In this document: positions 1-4,503 of the stretch, in pieces
How positions within the stretch are numbered: position 1 is the stretch's first letter
Layout: each line of letters opens with the position of its first letter
Assembly: GCA_038230975.1 (NCBI GenBank)
Contig: JBBRMF010000301.1
Span: forward strand, 1 to 6,152
DNA from: JANXVV01 sp038230975
GTDB lineage: Bacteria; Planctomycetota; Phycisphaerae; Tepidisphaerales; Tepidisphaeraceae
Direction of reading: 5' to 3'
Length of the DNA: 6,152 nt
The notes under the pieces: generated by a model
What the model saw: the letters and a program-made list of their open reading frames with translations, nothing else
What the model was told of the DNA's origin: nothing
Databases searched by the model: none
Made by a program: the position numbers and the translations under genes

Positions 1-302
1 ATCCTGTCTTGCGAATGCGAGCGTGGATGGACCAGAGGCTCAGTCGGCTGTTCGGACGAATGGACGCGTGGCCGGGTTGGACCCTGCTGTGTCACAGCCG
101 TGGAAGGCTGAGGTCTCGTCGGTCGTGGCCCGGTCGTCGCATCCACGCGACTCCTCGCTGCGCTCGTCATCGCGTGGATGCGACGACGAGGATTAGAACG
201 TTTAGTGTGCTTTTTTACCATACAAGGTCTCGGAGTACCGCGACCCGTGGCACCCGACATCCGGCAACCGTCCAACCTGAAAAGTGCTCTAAACGCCAAT
301 CC
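1..302. other. Non-coding spacer, left edge
   Basis: I see no supportable gene here. The open frames that cross it are Arg/Ser/His-rich with no recognisable domain, and the longest runs into the 3' end of the opposite-strand binding-protein gene. The stretch contains a perfect 18-bp inverted repeat (separate entry), a small 5-bp dyad CAGCC/GGCTG at 95-99/106-110, and another copy of GCGTGGATG at 21-29 that matches part of the inverted-repeat arm. Downstream of the leftward gene ending at 303 there is no GC hairpin followed by a T-run on the minus strand, so no intrinsic terminator is called. No ABC permease or ATPase gene follows the binding protein within this stretch. Confidence 0.6.
133..187. 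repeat. Perfect 18-bp inverted repeat, 19-nt loop
   Basis: The arm at 133-150 (GTCGTCGCATCCACGCGA) is the exact reverse complement of 170-187, with a 19-nt loop at 151-169 that itself holds the small palindromic core CGCTGCG. No T-run follows on either strand, so a classical Rho-independent terminator is not supported. It sits about 115 bp past the stop of the leftward binding-protein gene, so the hairpin could still protect or end that transcript. A dispersed palindromic element is the alternative. Confidence 0.75.
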
Positions 303-1397
303 TCATCGATCTTCCAGAATTTTCGCGGCGCGCGCGATGGCCTTTGGCATGGCGCGCGCGGTTTGCACGTAATCCAATTTCATGAATCGAATGCCAGCCG
401 ATTCCCCGAATACCGAGTAGCGAGAAAAATGGGCGGCTGTCAGTTGATCTTCGACAGATTTTGAAAGCAGATAGTCGATCAATTTTTTGGCCGCTTCCGG
501 ATGTTTCGCATTCATCACCAGACCGGCGGTGCAGGGGATGGCCAGGGTGCCGATTGCATCGACGGATTGATCGGGGATGACTTCATTGAGTTTGCCGCCT
601 TCTCGTTTGGCGTTTTCGCAATCGTCGTTGTCGGTCAATCCGGCGGCGAATTGGCCATGGCCGACGGTATCGGCGACGACGGAATTGCCGCCGACCAATT
701 GGAGTTCGTTGCGGCGGAGCGATTGGAAGAACCGATCGGCTTTCTCGTCGCCCCAAATCACGTACAAGGCCGCCACATGGCCGCCGACGGTTCCGATGCC
801 GGGGCGAGACATGCCGATCTTGCCTCGCAATTCCGGTTTGGTAAGGTCTTCAATCCCGGTGATTTTCCCGGCCAACTCAGGCGCGACAGCCAGCACGCGC
901 ATGCGGAGAGCCGTGCCGGCCCAGCGATGTTTTGGATCTTTGTACAGGGCGGGAATGGTGGTGGCACTGGGTGAATCGTATTCCACCAGCACGCCGGAGT
1001 CGGCTAACTGAATCGTGTGGAAGGGTTCGTTGCTCCACCAGACATCGGCCTGTGGATTATTCTTTTCGGCTTCCAGTCGATCGGCCAACCCGGCGGTTTT
1101 GCTGGCTTCGGTATCGGGAACCAGGTTGACGTGAATGCCGGTGGATTTCTCAAATTCAGCGAGGATCGGACGGGCGACGGGTTCGTCGACCGAGGTGTAG
1201 AGAGTGACGGTTTTGGTTGGGGATTGGCTTCTGTCGCAGGACAAGGTCGAGGCGAGCGTGAGGCCCAGCAAAATGAAAAGGCCGACCCAGCGAAAAAGGG
1301 GACAGGGATTGGATTTTTCCCCTCCCCCTGGTACTCCGGGGGGAGGGATAGGGTGAGGGGCGGCGTCCCCGGTCGAAAAACTTGCGATTGACGGCAT
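303..1397 (-). CDS. ABC transporter substrate-binding lipoprotein (AfuA/COG1840-like)
   Basis: Predicted periplasmic solute-binding protein of 364 residues, which would deliver a ligand to an ABC importer. Residues 34-53 form a hydrophobic signal segment ending in TLSC, a slightly non-standard lipobox with Cys54 as the likely lipidated residue. The mature part starts with a TLYTSVDEPVARPILAEF-type opening (65-82), then QADVWWSNEP (116-125), LRGKIGMSRPGIGTVG (190-205) and GLTDNDD (253-259). These follow the order seen in iron-type binding proteins of COG1840. The adjacent Tyr-Tyr pair that binds iron in FbpA is not visible, and the GLTDNDD segment seems to lie in that area, so I do not name iron as the substrate. 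The mature length (about 311) is normal for the family. The start is uncertain: the only ATG gives a 33-residue leader, part of which (residues 13-27) is encoded by a palindromic repeat, and no Shine-Dalgarno is visible. Downstream codons ATT, TTG and CTG (42-44) would cut the signal segment. The glutamine-rich gene lies 74 bp upstream on the same strand, so co-transcription is possible. Confidence 0.85.
   Translation of the reverse strand: MPSIASFSTGDAAPHPIPPPGVPGGGEKSNPCPLFRWVGLFILLGLTLASTLSCDRSQSPTKTVTLYTSVDEPVARPILAEFEKSTGIHVNLVPDTEASKTAGLADRLEAEKNNPQADVWWSNEPFHTIQLADSGVLVEYDSPSATTIPALYKDPKHRWAGTALRMRVLAVAPELAGKITGIEDLTKPELRGKIGMSRPGIGTVGGHVAALYVIWGDEKADRFFQSLRRNELQLVGGNSVVADTVGHGQFAAGLTDNDDCENAKREGGKLNEVIPDQSVDAIGTLAIPCTAGLVMNAKHPEAAKKLIDYLLSKSVEDQLTAAHFSRYSVFGESAGIRFMKLDYVQTARAMPKAIARAAKILEDR
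1319..1360 (+). repeat. Palindromic G-rich repeat, copy 1 (REP-like)
   Basis: The stem 1320-1328/1339-1347 (CCCTCCCCC with GGGGGAGGG) is a perfect 9-bp hairpin around a loop containing GTACTC. The G-rich arm continues as G6-A-G3-ATA-G3-TGA-G4 at 1338-1360, a canonical four-tract quadruplex motif on the + strand. It is related to copies 2, 3 and 4 and is inverted relative to copy 2, 57 nt away. This copy lies inside the reading frame of the substrate-binding protein, where it encodes a Pro/Gly-rich segment upstream of the signal peptide. Confidence 0.85.
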
Positions 1398-1417
1398 TGT
1401 TGCAATGGAGGAGAAGA

Positions 1418-1461
1418 CCCCTCACCCTAACCCTCCCCCCATGAGTACATGGGGGGAGGGG
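1418..1461 (-). repeat. Palindromic G-rich repeat, copy 2 (REP-like)
   Basis: A perfect 12-bp stem (1431-1442 with 1449-1460) closes on the 6-nt loop GAGTAC, which is GTACTC on the minus strand. The minus strand of 1418-1440 reads G6-A-G3-TTA-G3-TGA-G4, a quadruplex motif. It occupies most of the 74-bp gap between the glutamine-rich gene and the binding-protein gene, and the G-rich strand is the transcribed sense of both. It could act as an RNA hairpin or quadruplex between two cistrons. No U-run follows, so it is not called a terminator. Confidence 0.85.
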
Positions 1462-1471
1462 ATCGGAGAAT

Positions 1472-3469
1472 TTACTTCTTATGGGCGTCGCGATTCATCG
1501 TGCGGAAGTATTCTTCGGCGGCCTGTCGGGATTGGCCGGAGACGTGATCTTCATCCACTTCATCGCTCGCTTGTTTTTGAACGCTTTCGGTGACTTGAGC
1601 GAGGCCTAATTTGGCCTGGCCTTTGATCGGTTGATTGTCTTTGATCATCGTGTTGGCCAGTATTTTGCCGGCTTTGTTTTCTTCACCGATATCGTGCTCG
1701 GATTTGATATCAAAACCGGCCGAGGCCTTGTTGCGGGTTTGCCCGCCATCGGCGATTCCGGCACCGCCTAATCCCTTGCCACCCTGATTTTGATTCGGGT
1801 CGCCATCCTGCCATTCACCTTGATTGCCAGGAACGGGCTGTGCTTGTTGGCCCTGCCCCTGGCCTTGACCGTCTCCATTTTGACCTTGCCCGCCCTGCTT
1901 CATGGCCTGCTGCTGTGCGGTGGCCACTTGTTGAGCATCGGCCTGAGCTGCCTGCATCGACTGCATGGCTTGCTGCATCTGGGCTTGGGCCTGAGCCATC
2001 TGTTGACCACCTTGCTGTCCCTGTTGACCTTTTTGGCCCTGTTGCCCTTGCTGACTTTTTTGACCCTGCTGAGCTGCTTGCCCCTGCTGGCCCGGCTGCG
2101 GTTTCTGGCCTTGTTGCCCGGCTTGCGCTTGTTGCTGCATGGCTTGCGCCATCTGTTGTGCGGCCTGCGCCATCTGCTGCGCCTGGGCTCGCGCGTTGGC
2201 CTTGCCCTGCATGCCTTGAACCGCCTGCTGCACTTGCTGCTGTTGCTGCTTTAGTTGAGCCAACTGTTGCTGTGCCTGTTGATTGCCGGCCTGGGCCTGC
2301 TGTTGAAGTTGCTGAGCCTGTTGCTGCATCTGCTGTTGCATCTGCTGCACCTGATTGGCCAACTGCTGCTGCGCTTTCTTATCGCCTTGCGCGGCCTGCT
2401 GCATTTGCTGAGCCATCTGGGCAGCTTGCTGTTGGCTCATTCCCATCTGCTGCAATTTGTCTTCGATGTCCTTCTGCACCTTCGGATTCTCACCAGCTTT
2501 TTCTAATTTCTGGGCGAGCTTCTTCATGTCCTCGGCGGCTTTTCCCTTTTCTTCTTCCGTCATCTTGTCGAATTTTTTCGACATCTTTTCCAAGTCATTC
2601 ACAGCCTTGTCGAATTTATTCGAGGCAAGGTCGTTGTCGACTTTTTTAACTTCCTCACTTTTGTAGTCACTGGCATCGCCGAACGATTCGGCGAATGTTT
2701 TTTCCTGCTCCATTGCCCGGGTACGGGCTTTTTCGGCCTCATCGGCCAACGCCTGCTGAACATCCTGCAACACTTCAGAGGCTTTGCGGGACATTCGATT
2801 GGGATCGTCGAACTTGTTTTGTTTGAGCATATCCCCGAGCGCTTTTGCCTCGGCGTTTAATTTAGGATCTTCGGCCATATTGCGCGGAAGCGTTTCAAAG
2901 GCGACCATCGCCTGCTCAACCTTTCGCTTGGCTTCGGCCACTTCCTGATCAACTTTCTTGGAATGTTCTTTTTTGACCTCCTGATACCCGAACAGATCCA
3001 TCGGCTTCATCCACAATCCCAGCGTGATCGCCAACACGATCATCGCCACCGCTCCGTAACCCACCTTGGGAAAGGCAATGGGAAATTGCCGTTGCAGTTG
3101 GATGTTGTCGGCGGTGGCTTCGGCATCGCGAACGGTGGCTTGCGCGAATGGATCTTTGCTTGGCCGCACGATGAGCGCAGTGCTGAATTTTTCTTTGAGC
3201 TGAAGTCGTTCATCGATCGCGACGGCGGCCTCATACGCCTGCGGTCGGCGGAGCCATGCCGAGAGCGCGACGCTGCCCACCATCACCCCGCCCCCCATCA
3301 ACCACCACTTCGCAGCGGGAAGATTCTTGTTCCCCATCACGCGCCAGAAGATCACTCCCAGCACGACGGCGATCCCGGCCAGAAACAGTGTCCGTGCCAG
3401 CGTCTGCACGAACTGACGCATCGCCAACTTGTTTTGTACGTGAGATACATGGCGGTCGAGGCGGCTCAT
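1472..3469 (-). CDS. Three-TM coiled-coil protein with Gln-rich tract
   Basis: Large membrane-anchored protein of unknown function, 665 residues from the start chosen here. I prefer the ATG at 3469 because AAAGGGG lies 5 nt upstream; the ATG at 3484 adds five residues and has no ribosome-site-like sequence. In numbering from that longer start, hydrophobic segments lie near 33-50, 61-78 and 141-158, with AAVAIDERLQLKEKFSTAL (86-104) between the second and third. This N-terminal plan resembles DUF4175-like and related planctomycete proteins, by general resemblance only. Residues 170-345 are charged, Ala/Lys/Glu-rich and probably coiled coil. Residues 345-555 are dominated by Gln with Ala, Met and Gly. 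A less biased tail (590-670) ends with SRQAAEEYFRTMNRD, which looks like a conserved terminal motif. The long charged/Gln part is probably on one side of the membrane, but which side cannot be decided. A promoter-like sequence precedes it; the binding-protein gene follows after a repeat. Confidence 0.8.
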   Translation of the reverse strand: MSRLDRHVSHVQNKLAMRQFVQTLARTLFLAGIAVVLGVIFWRVMGNKNLPAAKWWLMGGGVMVGSVALSAWLRRPQAYEAAVAIDERLQLKEKFSTALIVRPSKDPFAQATVRDAEATADNIQLQRQFPIAFPKVGYGAVAMIVLAITLGLWMKPMDLFGYQEVKKEHSKKVDQEVAEAKRKVEQAMVAFETLPRNMAEDPKLNAEAKALGDMLKQNKFDDPNRMSRKASEVLQDVQQALADEAEKARTRAMEQEKTFAESFGDASDYKSEEVKKVDNDLASNKFDKAVNDLEKMSKKFDKMTEEEKGKAAEDMKKLAQKLEKAGENPKVQKDIEDKLQQMGMSQQQAAQMAQQMQQAAQGDKKAQQQLANQVQQMQQQMQQQAQQLQQQAQAGNQQAQQQLAQLKQQQQQVQQAVQGMQGKANARAQAQQMAQAAQQMAQAMQQQAQAGQQGQKPQPGQQGQAAQQGQKSQQGQQGQKGQQGQQGGQQMAQAQAQMQQAMQSMQAAQADAQQVATAQQQAMKQGGQGQNGDGQGQGQGQQAQPVPGNQGEWQDGDPNQNQGGKGLGGAGIADGGQTRNKASAGFDIKSEHDIGEENKAGKILANTMIKDNQPIKGQAKLGLAQVTESVQKQASDEVDEDHVSGQSRQAAEEYFRTMNRDAHKK
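1820..2452 (-). repeat. Gln-rich low-complexity coding tract (CAG/CAA)
   Basis: About 630 bp of the coiled-coil gene are built mostly from CAG and CAA codons, with GCC/GCG/GCA (Ala), ATG and GGC/GGT mixed in. The first part has patterns such as QQQMQQQAQQLQQQAQAG. The middle turns into units of QQGQ(K), and the end is GQ-rich. CAG and CAA are interspersed rather than a pure run, which limits but does not exclude polymerase slippage. The complementary strand shows long Leu-rich open frames purely as a by-product of this composition. Confidence 0.85.
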
Positions 3470-3474
3470 GGCAA

Positions 3475-3481
3475 CCCCTTT
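3475..3481 (-). promoter_or_regulatory. Ribosome binding site deciding the start at 3469
   Basis: AAAGGGG on the minus strand, 5 nt before the ATG at 3469, can pair with the anti-Shine-Dalgarno with one G-U pair. It overlaps the first codons of the longer alternative start at 3484, so it favours the shorter protein. Confidence 0.45.
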
Positions 3482-3505
3482 CATTTAGGTTTGCGAATCG
3501 AACCT

Positions 3506-3533
3506 ATTGTAGTATCGGTCTTTGACATCACAA
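3506..3533 (-). promoter_or_regulatory. Putative sigma-70-type promoter of the coiled-coil gene
   Basis: On the minus strand TTGTGA (3528-3533) is followed after 16 nt by TACAAT (3506-3511), which matches TATAAT at 5 of 6 positions. The expected start of transcription is near 3499, giving a leader of about 30 nt before the ATG at 3469. A weak dyad GTCTT/AAGAC (3518-3522 with 3532-3536) overlaps the -35 box and could be an operator or chance. The rest of the 131-bp gap (3485-3615) shows no gene and no clear terminator for the DUF4058 gene upstream. Confidence 0.4.
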
Positions 3534-3615
3534 GACAAATAATAGACGTTATCAATGGAGGAAAGTTGCCGGGCATCTGTATTTGTTCCCTCCGGCTGGT
3601 GTGCAGCTTGTTGAA

Positions 3616-4401
3616 TTATTTAGCCGCTTCGCTTGCGAATCGTGCCCAAATCGCATCCTCTCCGTCCAGCGGAGGGTCGCAGGGCGTGGTGTAGTCGATC
3701 GGGAAACGGCCTGTGCGGTAGACGTGTTCAATCAGAGGTTGAAGATCGAGGGCCACATCGGGATCCTCGGGCCGCAGGGGAATGCCGATCGTCGGGAGTG
3801 GGTCGCGCAGGTCGATGGCGTAGAGTTCTCCTTCCCCGGGCTTCGCGCTGCGGCAAATGGAGACGTAATAAGGCTTGGATTGTTCCTTGCTGAGAAGTTC
3901 ATCGGGGAATTCGAACATTCGCCGGCCCTGGCGCAGCAGGTCGATCTCGACTCGCGACACGCCGGCGCGGCGGTACTCTTGCTGTTTGCGGCGGAACTGC
4001 GTCATCCCGTCGCCGGGCCGCTTGTTTTCGGGGCTGAGAACTTCGATGGCCGTCACCACTTTTTCACCGAATCGAGTGTCCAGAATTTCAACGGAGTATT
4101 CGGTGATCGGGTCGACATCCCAGGTAAGGATGTTCGGGGCACGGACCAGCAAATGCTTTGAACGGGCGGCGACCGCCACGCCACCGACGCCGGGGATATC
4201 GAGCACCGCGACATCGGGATAGCGAGATTTGGAAAACGGCTGATCCACGTCGGAGATGACGACCCGTTCCTGCATCGCGGCGCGGTAGCGCGGAGGTAGC
4301 CATTCGTTGAGCTCTTCCCGCAGGTAGTTAATCAGCGGGCCGTGAACGTCATTCCAGAAGCGTTCCAGGTACGGGTCCATGCCGGGGAACGGGCTTTTCA
4401 T
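3616..4401 (-). CDS. DUF4058 family protein
   Basis: 261-residue cytoplasmic protein with no signal peptide or membrane segment. The opening MKSPFPGMDPYLE with a Trp-x-Asp-x-His (16-20), then LREELNEWLPPRYRAAMQERV (27-47), RYPDVAVLD (60-68), TAIEVLSPENKRPGDG (117-132), a Lys/Arg-rich helix up to EYRRAGVSRVEIDLL (142-156), and an acidic C-terminal segment are the hallmarks of DUF4058. The full length and both ends fit the family, so it appears intact. The function is unknown. The order PD (62-63), E120, K139 and GV-x-x-VE-x-D (147-154) recalls the Uma2/DUF820 group of PD-(D/E)XK nuclease-like folds. That similarity is my inference from motif order and does not establish nuclease activity. It is transcribed away from hldE and followed, 131 bp on, by the coiled-coil gene on the same strand. 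The start codon has no ribosome-site-like sequence and a -10-like box only 6 nt upstream. Confidence 0.9.
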   Translation of the reverse strand: MKSPFPGMDPYLERFWNDVHGPLINYLREELNEWLPPRYRAAMQERVVISDVDQPFSKSRYPDVAVLDIPGVGGVAVAARSKHLLVRAPNILTWDVDPITEYSVEILDTRFGEKVVTAIEVLSPENKRPGDGMTQFRRKQQEYRRAGVSRVEIDLLRQGRRMFEFPDELLSKEQSKPYYVSICRSAKPGEGELYAIDLRDPLPTIGIPLRPEDPDVALDLQPLIEHVYRTGRFPIDYTTPCDPPLDGEDAIWARFASEAAK

Positions 4402-4407
4402 ACCGGG

Positions 4408-4413
4408 AGTATA
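4408..4413 (-). promoter_or_regulatory. -10-like box for DUF4058 gene, possibly leaderless
   Basis: TATACT on the minus strand lies 6 nt before the DUF4058 start codon, so transcription would begin at or next to the ATG. No convincing -35 hexamer is visible 16-18 nt upstream. The absence of a Shine-Dalgarno is consistent with leaderless translation, but the box could be chance. Confidence 0.3.
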
Positions 4414-4444
4414 GCATATTTCGATCGGTTGGAGGCGCGAGTAC

Positions 4445-4463
4445 GGACGTAAAACGCACGTCC
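4445..4463. promoter_or_regulatory. Inverted repeat in divergent promoter region
   Basis: GGACGT (4445-4450) and ACGTCC (4458-4463) form a 6-bp dyad with a 7-nt spacer, lying between the two divergent start codons and just upstream of the hldE -35 box. A second short dyad GTCCC-TCC-GGGAC (4460-4472) overlaps that box. The spacing suits a dimeric regulator, but nothing identifies one. Confidence 0.3.
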
Positions 4464-4467
4464 CTCC

Positions 4468-4496
4468 GGGACAGCGGCTAAAAGGGTCGATACAAT
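4468..4496 (+). promoter_or_regulatory. Putative hldE promoter, probably leaderless
   Basis: GGGACA (4468-4473; 4 of 6 to TTGACA) and TACAAT (4491-4496; 5 of 6 to TATAAT) are separated by 17 nt. Only 7 nt lie between the -10 box and the ATG at 4504, placing the likely transcription start on or beside the start codon. No Shine-Dalgarno is present (CTTTCCC precedes the ATG), which fits a leaderless message. Confidence 0.45.
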
Positions 4497-4503
4497 CTTT
4501 CCC

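Noticed and set aside
231..240. CGGAGTACCG matching the loop core of the repeat family
   Set aside because: Only a 10-nt match without the C-rich and G-rich arms; may be chance or a decayed relic, not enough to call a fifth copy.
9..464. 151-codon + strand open frame at the left edge
   Set aside because: Arg/Ser/His-rich, spans the inverted repeat and runs into the antisense of the binding-protein 3' end; no ribosome site or domain.
1418..1461. Hairpin repeat as a Rho-independent terminator of the coiled-coil gene
   Set aside because: The stem is strong, but no T-run follows on the minus strand (TTAGGG follows), and all four copies share this, so it is better explained as a repeat family.
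1840..2649. Long + strand open frame (269 codons) opposite the Gln-rich gene, and a Leu-rich frame at 1790-2254 resembling a membrane protein
   Set aside because: CAG/CAA codons read backwards give Leu-rich stop-free frames; there are no domains, and the opposite strand holds a coherent TM plus coiled-coil protein.
3522..3546. TTGACA with AT-rich TAATAG downstream as a + strand promoter
   Set aside because: The spacing between the boxes is about 12 nt, too short for a sigma-70 promoter, and no + strand gene follows.
2963..3694. 243-codon + strand frame across the coiled-coil gene start and the intergenic gap
   Set aside because: Antisense to two real genes, His/Arg-rich without domain signals, and it crosses the promoter region.
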